Shown one piece after another: positions 43,311 to 52,713 of a DNA stretch of 64,000 nt. Position 1 is the first letter of the stretch, and each line of letters starts with the position of its first letter. The stretch comes from JALYYC01 sp039922495 (GTDB taxonomy: Bacteria; Chloroflexota; Dormibacteria; CF-121), in NCBI GenBank assembly GCA_039922495.1, contig JBDTEO010000037.1, positions 1 to 64,000 of the forward strand, read 5' to 3'. The position numbers and the translations under genes were made by a program. The notes under the pieces were generated by a model that was given only the letters and a program-made list of their open reading frames with translations, made no database searches and was not told the DNA's origin.

Positions 43311-44677
43311 AAGCGGCCACGCTGAAGGCGACGCAGCGCCCTGGAGGTGACACCGGCAAAACCCTCCGACCGCCAGACGGCGGCCACCCTTCTCGCCACG
43401 CCAGGCAGTTGACGCGGGTCGCTCACCGCGAGGCCCGCGCGGCGGCCGTCAATCCTGGGATAGATCAGGCCGCTCTTGCCGGCGTCGGCCGCGCGGTAGG
43501 GCGTTTCGCAGTAGGCCACGAGCGGCTTTGCCACCCGCCCCCAGGTGAACTGGCGAGACAGCGTCGACGACATCGACGCCATCCGCGCCCGACGTTCGGG
43601 ATCTCTGGCAAGCTGCAGCAATGCCTCGGCGAGGGCATCGACATCGCCTTCGGGAACGTTCACCCCCGCTCCAACCGCGGCCGCGGCGTCCGTCAGGGTG
43701 TCCCCGCCGGTGGACACGACCGGCAAACCAGCCCAGAGGTAGTCAAGAACCCGGGTGCGGAATGAAAACTGCGTCTCGATCTCCTTGAAAGCCAGGCTGA
43801 CCCCGATGTCGGCATCGCAAAGGTAATTCTCACGCTCGCCATAGGGGATCCAACCGCGATTAAAGAAGACCTGCTGGTCGGTCAGCCCAAGATCGTCGGA
43901 CAGGCGCGCGGCCTCGCCCACCATGGCCATCTGTGGCATCTCGGGATTCGGATGGCTCACACCCATGAAGAAGAGCTTGATGGCCGGGCGCTCCTGTTTG
44001 AGCTTCCCGACCGCCCTGATGGCGGTGAGGGGGTCGAACCAGTTCCAGATACCTCCACCCCACAGGACGACGACGTCCGTCGCGTCAATTCCGGATACCA
44101 CGCCTTTGATCGCCGGAGCGGATCGTCGCGGCGGCCGATCCTTCAGGCCGAAGGGAACAATCTCGATGAGCCGCCGCAACGTCGGGTCCTGGGCGAACGT
44201 GTAGGGATTGACCCGGTTGGCGGCCATCAGCGCACCAAGCCAGAAGTCGCGCTGGCGCTCACTGGCACAGAAAAGAAAGTCCGCGCGTTCGAGCTGCTCG
44301 AGGGTGACGTCGAGGTCGTGCTGATGCACCCTCGTCCGGTCGGACAGGCCGAGGTCGTCGTGCATGTGCAGGTTTTCGAGGACGAACGGATCGAAGATGT
44401 CCATCGCGAGATATCGCGCCCGGCGCGGAATCACCGGGTAATGCCGGAGCAGATAGCCGAACGCGACGACTACATCGTGCGAATCCACGAGAGTTTCCAT
44501 AGCGTTTCCCGCATAGCACGCGATGGTGACCTCGGACGAGCTCAGGCCTGATTGATTCGGCGTCCCGATGGTCACCGGGACGGTTCGTGCCAGGACGTGG
44601 GCCAATTCCCATACCCGGATCGCGGGTCCTGCCATGGTCTTCGTCATGGGTTCGTGAGTCAGGAAGAGGACGCTCAT
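43307..44677 (-). CDS. Family 4 (GT-B) glycosyltransferase
   Basis: 456 residues with two Rossmann-like halves. The N-terminal half starts MSVLFLTHEPMTKTMAGPAIR. The C-terminal half has VVLWGGGIWNWFDPLTAIRA and the donor site RVLDYLWAGLPVVSTGGDTLTD, typical of retaining GT4 enzymes. It could start or extend the polysaccharide chain. Its stop overlaps the next GT2 start by four bases, and it lies 10 bases after the ABC ATPase gene. Confidence 0.87.
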   Translation of the reverse strand: MSVLFLTHEPMTKTMAGPAIRVWELAHVLARTVPVTIGTPNQSGLSSSEVTIACYAGNAMETLVDSHDVVVAFGYLLRHYPVIPRRARYLAMDIFDPFVLENLHMHDDLGLSDRTRVHQHDLDVTLEQLERADFLFCASERQRDFWLGALMAANRVNPYTFAQDPTLRRLIEIVPFGLKDRPPRRSAPAIKGVVSGIDATDVVVLWGGGIWNWFDPLTAIRAVGKLKQERPAIKLFFMGVSHPNPEMPQMAMVGEAARLSDDLGLTDQQVFFNRGWIPYGERENYLCDADIGVSLAFKEIETQFSFRTRVLDYLWAGLPVVSTGGDTLTDAAAAVGAGVNVPEGDVDALAEALLQLARDPERRARMASMSSTLSRQFTWGRVAKPLVAYCETPYRAADAGKSGLIYPRIDGRRAGLAVSDPRQLPGVARRVAAVWRSEGFAGVTSRALRRLQRGRL

Positions 44678-44687
44678 TGTCGCCGGC

Positions 44688-45917
44688 TTAGCTGGCGGAT
44701 TCTGCCTTCAACTCCACCCCGGGCTTGTGCCATTGGCCCGGCATATAGACGAGGCCCCCCGCCGACACCACGTCGGGGCGGACCCGGAATTCAATGCGGC
44801 GATCCCAGTGATCGTAGGTGATCCGATCCGCGTCGTCGGTGATCCCGACGGAGAGCAGGTAGCTGCCCTCCATCAGGTTCAACTGGGGGATGGTGAACGT
44901 AATGTTGCCGTCACCCTGGAGCGTCCCCAGTGGCACCCCGGCGTAGCGCGTATTGGACGCGTAACAGTGAATGCCATCCGATCGGAAAATGCTGATCCCG
45001 AAGACCGGATTGTCCACTCTCGACTTACAGCGATAGGTGATCGACACCTGGACCGAATCGCCGGCCTTGCACACGTACTGCGGCTGGCCGGCTCGGTCGA
45101 GGATCTCGGCGCTGCCGATTTCGATCTCGCGGGTTCCCCACCGCGCGGTCGTGGCCTGCTCCGCGAGGTGCTCGGGGCGCTCCTGACGGTGCTTGACATC
45201 CTCCAGGTACTGCTTCGTGACCTCCTCGGGATGACCGTCCGAGCGCACCTGTCCTTGATCGATCAGGATGGCACGATCGCAGAAGCGGCGCACCGACGTC
45301 AGGTCGTGGGAGACAAGGACGATCGTCTTCCGCTGGCGCCGGAACTCGTTGATCCGATCGAAACATTTCCGTTCGAAGTCGGCGTCCCCGACGGCAAGGA
45401 CCTCGTCGATCAACAACACGTCCGGGTCGACGTTCACCGCAATGGCGAAGCCGAGGCGCATGTACATCCCGGTCGAGTAGGTTTTCACCGGGTTGTCGAT
45501 GAACCGCGCGAGGTCGGCAAAGTCGATGATCTCATCCAGGCGCTCACGGATCACATCCCGGCGGAGGCCGAGCAGGGCTCCGTTGAGAAAGATGTTTTCC
45601 CTGCCGGTGTAATCCGGGTGAAAGCCGGTGCCGAGTTCGAGGAGCGCCGAGATCCTCCCATTGACATTGAGATGACCTTTGTTCGGGTAGAGGATGCCGG
45701 CGAGGAGCTTGAGCACCGTGCTCTTCCCCGATCCGTTGGCCCCGATGATGCCGACCGTTGACCCCGGTTGCACGGCGAAGCTCACATTTCGGAGTGCCCA
45801 GAATTCATCGAAGGCACCACGTCGCCGCCGGAGGAGGACCTCCTTCAGGGAGTCGTATCGACGGCTGTAAGTCCGGAACTTCTTGGAAACGTCGTCGAGG
45901 ATGACGGCAGGCAGCAC
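44688..45917 (-). CDS. wzt: ABC transporter ATP-binding protein for polysaccharide export with C-terminal sugar-binding domain
   Basis: 409 residues. Walker A is GIIGANGSGKSTVLKLLAG, the signature is TYSTGMYMRLGFAIA, Walker B is VLLIDEVLAVGD and the switch is VLVSHD. Residues about 260-400 form a Wzt_C-type beta-sandwich (IEIGSAEILDRAGQPQ ... GSYLLSVGITD ending FRVRP). In O-antigen systems such a domain binds the finished chain end, so export is specific. It pairs with the permease gene directly upstream; the two are separated by no bases. Confidence 0.94.
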   Translation of the reverse strand: MLPAVILDDVSKKFRTYSRRYDSLKEVLLRRRRGAFDEFWALRNVSFAVQPGSTVGIIGANGSGKSTVLKLLAGILYPNKGHLNVNGRISALLELGTGFHPDYTGRENIFLNGALLGLRRDVIRERLDEIIDFADLARFIDNPVKTYSTGMYMRLGFAIAVNVDPDVLLIDEVLAVGDADFERKCFDRINEFRRQRKTIVLVSHDLTSVRRFCDRAILIDQGQVRSDGHPEEVTKQYLEDVKHRQERPEHLAEQATTARWGTREIEIGSAEILDRAGQPQYVCKAGDSVQVSITYRCKSRVDNPVFGISIFRSDGIHCYASNTRYAGVPLGTLQGDGNITFTIPQLNLMEGSYLLSVGITDDADRITYDHWDRRIEFRVRPDVVSAGGLVYMPGQWHKPGVELKAESAS

Positions 45918-46769
45918 CTAAACCTCTTCAGCGAAGCGGCGGCTGAGCCGGCCGAACACGATGATGCCCAGGAGGAGGCTCAGGCCGGCGACCGCGGCAA
46001 ACAGGACGAGATAGCCGACCGAGGGGATCCGCCCGTAGAACCAAATGGCCTGGAAGGAGGAGATATCCCACGCCATCGGGTTCAGCAATAGGATCGGTCG
46101 GAGCCTGGGAGGCACGAAGTCGATCGAATAGACGACCGGCGTCAAGAAGAACCAGGCGGTCAGGAAGACACCCACGAAGTACTGGACGTCGCGGAAATAT
46201 ACCTGGGCGGCGGCCAGGATCGCGCCCAGGCCGAAGGTGAACGTGACCTGCAGCAGCACGAGCAGCGGCAGCAGCAGGATGGACCAGCCGAGATGCGGAT
46301 GCAAGACGACCGTCAGAATCGCCAGCAGGCCGAGGCTGATCAGGAAATTGACCGAGCCGGAGAGGACCGCGGACAGCGGGAGCACCTGGCGGGGAAAGGC
46401 GACCTTACTCACGATGCCACGACTGTCGGTCACCGATGTCGTCGCCTGGATCAGGCTCTGGGCAAACGCGTTCCAGGGGACCAATCCCGCGAGCAAAAAC
46501 ACTGGATACGGATGGATGTTCACCCGAACGATTAGCGAGAAGACCAGCGTGTACACCAGCATCAGCAAGAGCGGGTTCAGCAGCGACCAGAAAATGCCGA
46601 AGAAGGAGCCCCGATACTTCGTCTTCAGGTCGCGGGCGACCAGGTTCGTCAGCAATTCCGAGTAGGCGACGATCTCGTCCAACCATTGCCGCAATCCGAT
46701 CGTCTGCGGGCGGGCTCTGGGGGGCTCCGCGTCCTCCGAATAAACGGCGACGGTTTCGGTTCTCCGCAT
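45918..46769 (-). CDS. wzm: ABC-2 type polysaccharide export permease
   Basis: 283 residues with about six membrane helices. LVARDLKTKYRGSFFGIFWSLLNPLLLMLVYTLVFS is split across the cytoplasmic start and helix 1 and is the typical Wzm/TagG opening; WFFLTPVVYS and LNPMAWDISSFQAIWFYGRIP close the family pattern. With the Wzt-like ATPase it would flip the completed glycan across the membrane. ATG 46769 lies 21 bases after rfbA. Confidence 0.92.
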   Translation of the reverse strand: MRRTETVAVYSEDAEPPRARPQTIGLRQWLDEIVAYSELLTNLVARDLKTKYRGSFFGIFWSLLNPLLLMLVYTLVFSLIVRVNIHPYPVFLLAGLVPWNAFAQSLIQATTSVTDSRGIVSKVAFPRQVLPLSAVLSGSVNFLISLGLLAILTVVLHPHLGWSILLLPLLVLLQVTFTFGLGAILAAAQVYFRDVQYFVGVFLTAWFFLTPVVYSIDFVPPRLRPILLLNPMAWDISSFQAIWFYGRIPSVGYLVLFAAVAGLSLLLGIIVFGRLSRRFAEEV

Positions 46770-46790
46770 GCTGCCCCATATGGTAGGAGC

Positions 46791-47858
46791 TCAGGGAGTC
46801 AGGTCCACCTCGGAGTGATCACCAAGCATCAGGCGCAGCGCCCTGGGAAGCGTCGCGCTGCGCCGAATCACCACGTCCTTGCCAATCAGGCTGTCCTCGA
46901 TACGGGTCGGCGCGTCGAGGACCTTGCTGTTCTCGAGGATGATCGAATGCTCGATCTCGCTATTGCGGATCTCGACTCCGTGATAGATCGACGTGAACGG
47001 GCCGATATAGGAGTTCACAATCCGGGTTCGCTCACCAATGATGGCCGGTCCGCGAACGACGCTGTCGATGATCTCGGTTGTGTCAGTGGTGACGACCCGA
47101 CCGATGAGCTTTGAGGAGCCCCGAATTGATCCGTTGACGCCCCGATCGATGCTTTCGAGCACCATCCGGTTGGCCTCGAGCATATCTTCAAGACGGCCGG
47201 TGTCCTTCCACCAGCCGTCGATCACGTGAGGCTCGACCTTGGCTCCATGATCCATCAACCATTGGATGGCGTCGGTGATCTCCAGCTCGCCACGTGCGGA
47301 CGGCTTGATGGCATGAACAGCCTCAAAGATCCTGGCCGTGAAGAGGTAGACGCCCACCAGGGCTAGATCCGACTTCGGATGCGCAGGCTTCTCCTCGAGT
47401 CCGACCACCTGGCCATCTCGCAGTTCCGCAACCCCGAACCGCTCGGGCGCGGCGACGCGAGCCAGCAGGATGAGGGCGTCCGGCTGACTTTTCCGGAATT
47501 GACCGACGAAACCAGTGATTCCGTCGATCACGAGGTTGTCGCCCAGATACATCACGAAGGGCTCGCCCGCGAGGTAGCCCTCAGCTTCTTTGACCGCATG
47601 CGCCAGACCTGCCGGCGCGCTTTGACGAATGAACGTAACCCGGGCACCCCAGCGGCTCCCGTCTCCAACAGCCGCCCGGATCTCCGCCTCGGTGTCGCCG
47701 ACGATCATGCCAATGTCCGTGATCCCCGCCGCCACGACGGCCTCCATGGCATAAAAGAGGATGGGTTTGTTGGCCACCGGGACCAGTTGTTTGGCGCTCG
47801 TATGGGTGATCGGTCGAAGTCGCGTCCCGCGACCACCGCTGAGGATGAGGGCTTTCAA
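46791..47858 (-). CDS. rfbA: Glucose-1-phosphate thymidylyltransferase, long form
   Basis: 355 residues. LILSGGRGTRLRPITHTSAKQLVPVANKPI is the nucleotidyltransferase signature (split at the Gly-rich loop), YLGDNLV the metal site and EEKP the sugar-phosphate site. A left-handed beta-helix follows at about 245-340 (IRGSSKLIGRVV, GPAIIGERTRI, NSEIEHSIIL), as in the StrD-like long thymidylyltransferases. First step of dTDP-rhamnose synthesis. The start is TTG 47858. It sits between the CNNM gene and the export permease, far from rmlC/rmlD in the window. Confidence 0.92.
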   Translation of the reverse strand: MKALILSGGRGTRLRPITHTSAKQLVPVANKPILFYAMEAVVAAGITDIGMIVGDTEAEIRAAVGDGSRWGARVTFIRQSAPAGLAHAVKEAEGYLAGEPFVMYLGDNLVIDGITGFVGQFRKSQPDALILLARVAAPERFGVAELRDGQVVGLEEKPAHPKSDLALVGVYLFTARIFEAVHAIKPSARGELEITDAIQWLMDHGAKVEPHVIDGWWKDTGRLEDMLEANRMVLESIDRGVNGSIRGSSKLIGRVVTTDTTEIIDSVVRGPAIIGERTRIVNSYIGPFTSIYHGVEIRNSEIEHSIILENSKVLDAPTRIEDSLIGKDVVIRRSATLPRALRLMLGDHSEVDLTP

Positions 47859-47867
47859 CCGGCCAAC

Positions 47868-49205
47868 TCAGGACGGCTCCTGCCGGCTCGCGCGCTCGGG
47901 GGTCGCGGATAGCGTTGGTTCCTCGACGGAGGCCTCTGGGATCTGGAACGGTGTGTCGCTGCGGATCCTAACCTTCTTGATCCGCGTCCCCTGGACCGCC
48001 TCGACCCGCAGTTCGGCATCGCCGATATGCAGCGTCGCGCCCACTTTGGGGGCGGCCCCCAGCTGATTCAGGACGAAGCCGCCGATGGAGTCGTAGTCCT
48101 CGCCGGCGATATGGAGCTTAAGGAGGTCGTTGACGTCATCGACGCTGACCCGGCCGTCGAGCACGACCTCGTTGGGGCTGATGAACTGGATCTCGTCCTC
48201 TTCGCCGACGTCGTACTCGTCCTGGATCGGCCCCACGATCTCCTCGATGATGTCCTCGATGGTGACGGCGCCCGCAGTGCCGCCATACTCGTCGACCACG
48301 ATCGCCATGTGCACCCGGTTCTTGCGCAGGTCGCGAAGCACGTCCGTCACCTTGTTCGATTCGGGCGTGAAATAGGGCTTGCGCGCGATTTCCCGCAGCG
48401 TCTTGCCACCATCGTGGTTCAACGCCCGGAGCAGGTCCTTTGCGTATAGCACGCCGACGATGTGATCGAGGTTGCCTTCGTAGGCGGGGATCCGCGTGTG
48501 GCCGTGCCTGCTGACCAGCGCCACCGCCGCCTCGACCGGCGCCGTGACATCGATCGCGACCAGGTCGGTGCGGGGGACCATCAGCTCCCGGACGCGCATG
48601 TCGCCCATCTCGAAGATGCCGTGGATCATCTCCCGCTCCTCTTCCTCGAGGACCCCCTCCTCTTCGCCCACCGAGACGAGCATCTTGAGTTCTTCTTCCG
48701 TCACGAACGGGCCCTTCACCTGCGCTTTTCCGGCAAAGATGCGCACCAGCACCTTCGTGATCGTGGTCAGCACCCGGACGATCGGCCGCATCACCCAGGT
48801 TGCCGCGGCGACGATCCGCGCCATGTTCAAGGCAACCCGTTCCGACCGCTGCAGGGCCAGCGTCTTCGGCGCAATCTCGCAGAAGACCAGGACCACGAGC
48901 GAGAGGAGCAGGCTGACCAGCCACTGCGCCACCCGTTGCTGGTAGAGGTGCAGCGCCAGCAAGGTCGCCGACGACGAGGCGACGATGATCGCCACCGTGT
49001 TCGCGATCAGGATGGTCGAGAGATAGGCGTTCGGGTCTTTATGAAGGCGCTCGATCACGATCGCCTGGGCAATCCGCTCCTCGACAAGGCGCCGAAGCCG
49101 GACCCGGCTGATCGACGTGAGCGAGGTTTCCGCCGAGGCCGCGAGCGCCGCCACCACGAGGGCGATAACGATAATGATCAGCTCGATCCAGGCAGTGGCA
49201 TCCAT
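47868..49205 (-). CDS. CNNM/CorC-family membrane protein with CBS pair
   Basis: 445 residues: a CNNM transmembrane domain (ALAASAETSLTSISRVRLRRL and three to four helices), two CBS domains (ELMVPRTDLVAID and VHMAIVVDEYGGTAGAVTIEDIIEEIVG), and a C-terminal CorC_HlyC domain. The family is linked to Mg2+/Co2+ transport, often called hemolysin-like; a toxin role is not implied. It lies 17 bases after prs and 9 bases before rfbA in one run. Confidence 0.92.
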   Translation of the reverse strand: MDATAWIELIIIVIALVVAALAASAETSLTSISRVRLRRLVEERIAQAIVIERLHKDPNAYLSTILIANTVAIIVASSSATLLALHLYQQRVAQWLVSLLLSLVVLVFCEIAPKTLALQRSERVALNMARIVAAATWVMRPIVRVLTTITKVLVRIFAGKAQVKGPFVTEEELKMLVSVGEEEGVLEEEEREMIHGIFEMGDMRVRELMVPRTDLVAIDVTAPVEAAVALVSRHGHTRIPAYEGNLDHIVGVLYAKDLLRALNHDGGKTLREIARKPYFTPESNKVTDVLRDLRKNRVHMAIVVDEYGGTAGAVTIEDIIEEIVGPIQDEYDVGEEDEIQFISPNEVVLDGRVSVDDVNDLLKLHIAGEDYDSIGGFVLNQLGAAPKVGATLHIGDAELRVEAVQGTRIKKVRIRSDTPFQIPEASVEEPTLSATPERASRQEPS

Positions 49206-49222
49206 CAGGACAGACTCCGGGG

Positions 49223-50200
49223 TTACTTGAAGAGCTCGCTGATCGAGCGGTCCTCGTGGACGCGACGGATCGCTTCGGCCAGCAATGGGGCGACGGAAAG
49301 GATCTTCAGCTTCGGATGATGCTTGTCGGCGGGGAGCGGGATGGAATCCGTGATCACGATCTCGTCGATCGGCGCCGCGATCAGGCGTTCGACCGCATTG
49401 CCGGCCAGCACACCATGGGTGGCCAGCACGCGCAGGCTGCGCACGCCTTCGGCCTTCAGCGCCGCGGCGACCCCGACCAGCGTCCCGCCGGTGGTGATCA
49501 TGTCTTCGACAACGACCACATCCATGCCGGTCACCTCGCCGACGACGCGCTGCTCGGTGACGACATCGTCCTTGGGACGCCGCTTGTAGACAAAAGCAAG
49601 CGGCAGGTCGAGCAGCCGCGCGATCGAGCCGGCGCGCTTGGCGCCCCCGATATCCGGCGAGACGATGACGCCACTCTGCAGGTTGAGTCGCCGGATGTAC
49701 TCGAGCATCAGCTTCTCGGCCGTCAGGTGGTCGACCGGGATGTCAAAGAAGCCCTGGATGGCATCGGCGTGCAGGTCGAGGGCGATCACCCGGTTGGCGC
49801 CCGCCAGCGTGATGATGTCCGCCATCAGCTTGGCCGAGATCGGGTCGCGTGCCTGGGTCTTCTTCTCCTTGCGGGCATAGCCGTAGTAGGGCATCACCGC
49901 GGTGATCCGCCCAGCCGAGGCCCGGCGCAGCGCGTCGAGGATGATGAACAGCTGGATCAGGTTCTCCGACGTCGGCTGGCAGGTCGGCTGGACCAGGAAG
50001 ATGTCCGCGCCCCGGACGCTCTCGGCGATCTTGACGTCGTACTCGCCGTCGGCAAAGCGGGTGATCCGCATCGTCGAGACCGGGACCTGCAGGTGCTCGC
50101 CGATCCGTTTCGCCAGTTCGGGGTTGGCGTCGCCCGATAGGAGTTTGAGCTCGCCCGGTTGCTTGGGCGCGGCCTCGCCAACCTGCTGGCGGGTTTCCAC
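49223..50200 (-). CDS. prs: Ribose-phosphate pyrophosphokinase
   Basis: 325 residues, normal length. Makes PRPP from ribose-5-phosphate and ATP. The ATP site has RFADGEYDVKI, the flexible loop YYGYARKEKKTQARDPISAKL, and the PRPP-binding loop VVVVEDMITTGGT. GTG 50200 begins a short N-terminal extension before ELKLLSGDANPELA, where most homologues start. It follows glmU after 23 bases, an arrangement common in bacteria. Confidence 0.96.
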   Translation of the reverse strand: METRQQVGEAAPKQPGELKLLSGDANPELAKRIGEHLQVPVSTMRITRFADGEYDVKIAESVRGADIFLVQPTCQPTSENLIQLFIILDALRRASAGRITAVMPYYGYARKEKKTQARDPISAKLMADIITLAGANRVIALDLHADAIQGFFDIPVDHLTAEKLMLEYIRRLNLQSGVIVSPDIGGAKRAGSIARLLDLPLAFVYKRRPKDDVVTEQRVVGEVTGMDVVVVEDMITTGGTLVGVAAALKAEGVRSLRVLATHGVLAGNAVERLIAAPIDEIVITDSIPLPADKHHPKLKILSVAPLLAEAIRRVHEDRSISELFK

Positions 50201-50223
50201 TCGTTCGCCGACCCTGGGCTGCG

Positions 50224-51657
50224 CTATTTCTTTCCCACCTCTGCCTTGTGCCGCGCCCGGCGCCGCGCGCTGTAGCCCGGGACGATCTTCATCTCCCCTC
50301 GGTCGATCGCCAGGCTTCCAGGCGGCACGTCTTTGACGACTACGGTATCAGCGGCGGTGGTGGCGTCGCTGCCGACCCGCACCGGCGCGACGAAAATCGT
50401 GTCGCAGGCGATGTAGGCACGGTCGCCGATCTCGGTGGCGTGCTTGTCGAAGCCATCCCAGTTGGCGGTGATGCTGCCGGCGCCGATGTTGACGTTGGCG
50501 CCCACCTGCGCGTCGCCGAGGTAGCTGAAGTGAGGAACGGCGCTGCCCGCCCCGATGCGCGAGTTCTTGATCTCGGTGTGGGTGCCGACCCGAACGCCCT
50601 CCTCCAGCTCGGTGCCCGGCCGGAGCCGGCTGAAGGGGCCGACGGTGACGTTGGAGGCGACCTTGACGTGCTCGAGATGCGAACGCTCGATCCGGGAGCC
50701 GTCCCCGACAATGGAGTCGCGCACCTGGCTCATCGGCCCGATCACGCAGTCCTCGCCGATGCGGGTTACCCCGGTGATCGTGGTGAAGGGATGGATGACG
50801 CTGTCCTGGCCAATCTCGACCTCGGCATCGACGAAGGTTGACGCGGGATCGGTGATGGTCACGCCGTCCGTCATCAGCCGGTCGAGGATCCGGCGCCGCA
50901 TCGATCCCTCTGCCTCCGCCAGCTGCCGCCGGTCATTGATGCCGACGATCTCGCTCGGGTCGTCGGCCTCCACCAGGTGGACCTTGCCCTTGACCAGCCG
51001 GACGACGTCGGTCAGGTAGTACTCGCCGGCGCGATTCTTGTTCTCCAGCTTGAGCAGCGCCGGCCAGAGCTCGCGCCCCGAGAAACAGTAAACGCCGGAA
51101 TTAACCTCGGTGATCTCCTTGACGGCTCCGGCGGCGTCCTTCTCCTCGACGATCGCCCGAAAGAGGCCATTGCGGCCCCGGACGATCCGCCCGTATCCCT
51201 TTGGATCGGGCAGGTTCGCCGTCAGCACCGTGACGGCCGCGTGCGCCTTTCGGTGCTCGGACACCAGCCGTTGCAGCGTCTCGGGGCGGAGCAAGGGCAC
51301 GTCGCCGTAGAGGACGACGACCGGCCCGGTCGAGCGGTGCGCGGCGTTGACCTGGGCCAGGGCATGGCCGGTGCCGAGCTGCTCCCGCTGGGGAACCGTC
51401 TGCCCCTCGCCGTTGACCGCGGCCTGGACCCCGTCCTGGGACGGGTTGGTCACGACGATGGTCCGCTCCGGGTCAAGCGCCTTGGCCGCGGCGATCGCCC
51501 AGAGCAGCATCGGGCGCCCGGCGACCGGATGCAGCACTTTGGGGATCCTGGAGTTCATCCGAACGCCCTTGCCGGCGGCGAGGACGACTACCGTAACGCT
51601 CCCGCGCGTATCCGGCGATGGTGGCCGTTTGGGCCCCGCGGGTCCGCTCTCGGGCAT
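50224..51657 (-). CDS. glmU: Bifunctional GlmU: GlcN-1-P acetyltransferase and GlcNAc-1-P uridylyltransferase
   Basis: 477 residues. The N-terminal pyrophosphorylase has VVLAAGKGVRMNSRIPKVLHPVAGRPM. The C-terminal left-handed beta-helix acetyltransferase has repeated hexapeptides and HFSYLGDAQVGANVNIGAG. It makes UDP-GlcNAc for peptidoglycan and the surface glycan. ATG 51657 has a TATAAT box only 18 bases upstream, so the leader is very short. It heads the minus-strand run toward the glycosyltransferases. Confidence 0.96.
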   Translation of the reverse strand: MPESGPAGPKRPPSPDTRGSVTVVVLAAGKGVRMNSRIPKVLHPVAGRPMLLWAIAAAKALDPERTIVVTNPSQDGVQAAVNGEGQTVPQREQLGTGHALAQVNAAHRSTGPVVVLYGDVPLLRPETLQRLVSEHRKAHAAVTVLTANLPDPKGYGRIVRGRNGLFRAIVEEKDAAGAVKEITEVNSGVYCFSGRELWPALLKLENKNRAGEYYLTDVVRLVKGKVHLVEADDPSEIVGINDRRQLAEAEGSMRRRILDRLMTDGVTITDPASTFVDAEVEIGQDSVIHPFTTITGVTRIGEDCVIGPMSQVRDSIVGDGSRIERSHLEHVKVASNVTVGPFSRLRPGTELEEGVRVGTHTEIKNSRIGAGSAVPHFSYLGDAQVGANVNIGAGSITANWDGFDKHATEIGDRAYIACDTIFVAPVRVGSDATTAADTVVVKDVPPGSLAIDRGEMKIVPGYSARRRARHKAEVGKK

Positions 51658-51674
51658 GGGAGGAATTGGTCGCG

Positions 51675-51683
51675 ATTATACCA
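51675..51683 (-). promoter_or_regulatory. Extended -10 promoter for glmU
   Basis: TGGTATAAT on the minus strand is a perfect consensus extended -10 element. It ends 18 bases before the glmU ATG, which would give a 5' leader of about 10 bases. No -35 box is seen, as is usual when the extended TG is present. Confidence 0.6.
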
Positions 51684-51694
51684 AGCACCGGATC

Positions 51695-51720
51695 TCCCTC
51701 CCCCGTTTTCGGGGGAGGGT
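51695..51720 (-). terminator. Strong hairpin between the GT2 gene and glmU
   Basis: CCCTCCCCCG and CGGGGGAGGG form a perfect 10-bp stem around a four-base loop (51696-51719). On the minus strand it follows the GT2 stop by about 13 bases and precedes the glmU promoter, so it fits a terminator isolating glmU. A U-run is lacking after the stem. Confidence 0.5.
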
Positions 51721-51732
51721 CGGGGTGCGGAT

Positions 51733-52671
51733 TTAGGCGGCGCGCTTCAACTGGTCGGCGCCCGGCTCGTCCGGCCATAGCGTTGACTTCTCGGCGCTCT
51801 CGAGTGCCGGGATCGGGCGCGACGTCCGGCGGCCGAGGAGATAGCCATAGCGCTCAGCCGCGGTCTCGAGCGCCAGGTACGGCAGCTGACCCCAGGCAAA
51901 CCCCCGGAACAGGTACCAGGCCGCCCGCTTGGCAAACTGGCGCGAGTCCGGCCAGAGCGTTCCGCCGGCGTCCCCGAAATGCCGATCGGCATAGCCGGTC
52001 AGCCTGGCGCGCGCAAAGGCCGTTTTTAGCGCAGCCCGCAGCTCCCGGGCAACCAGCGCGTCCGGGCTGTAGGCCACGGTATAGCTGGCCAGCACCGCCT
52101 GGCGCGCCCAGACCCGATCGGCGCCCACCGGCAGCTGCTCGTTGAAATGGATGCCCTGCCAGACCGAGCGGCGGACGGCGGCATTATCGATGGAGAATGG
52201 CAGGCTCTTGTGCCGGATGCGATCGCCAACCCGGAGGCGTCGCGCGTGCGCCTGCCGGCAGTAGCGCTGGGCGAGGCGGAAGTTCGACAGTGGATCACTC
52301 GACGGGGAGGCTTCCTGGCGGCCGTAAACACCGGCGACCCCCGGGTCCTCGAAGGGCGCGACCAGGTTGATGAGCCAGTCGCCGGTGGCCGGCAGGGCGT
52401 TCTGGCCGAGGAAGACGACCAGGTCGCCCTTGGCTTCGCGGCACGCCTGGTTCCAGCTTGCCGGACCGGCGTTCTGTTCGACGCTGATGAGCCGAGCTTC
52501 AGGGAACTGCTCCAGGGTCTGCTGGGCGCCGTCCTGGGAGCCGGAATCCACGACCACGATTTCCAGCGGCTTCAGGCCCTGCCCCCTGAGGCGGTGGAGC
52601 AACGCGCCGAATGCGCGGCCCGGATTGAGCGTGGGGATGACGAGCGAGATCGACAGGTCGAGGCTTCCCAT
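51733..52671 (-). CDS. Family 2 glycosyltransferase
   Basis: 312 residues. ISLVIPTLNPGRAFGALL, VVDSGSQDGAQQTL and FLGQNALPA occupy the N-terminal donor positions; QNA replaces the usual DxD. The pattern DRIRHKSLPFSIDNAAVRRSVW in the middle is seen in rhamnosyltransferase-like GT2s. The metal site is therefore unusual, and activity is less sure than for the other GT2s here. It stands before the hairpin upstream of glmU and 42 bases after the lipoprotein gene. Confidence 0.82.
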   Translation of the reverse strand: MGSLDLSISLVIPTLNPGRAFGALLHRLRGQGLKPLEIVVVDSGSQDGAQQTLEQFPEARLISVEQNAGPASWNQACREAKGDLVVFLGQNALPATGDWLINLVAPFEDPGVAGVYGRQEASPSSDPLSNFRLAQRYCRQAHARRLRVGDRIRHKSLPFSIDNAAVRRSVWQGIHFNEQLPVGADRVWARQAVLASYTVAYSPDALVARELRAALKTAFARARLTGYADRHFGDAGGTLWPDSRQFAKRAAWYLFRGFAWGQLPYLALETAAERYGYLLGRRTSRPIPALESAEKSTLWPDEPGADQLKRAA

Positions 52672-52713
52672 TACTCCCTGTAACGAGCGCCGAGACCCTT
52701 TCCGGTGGAGTGT

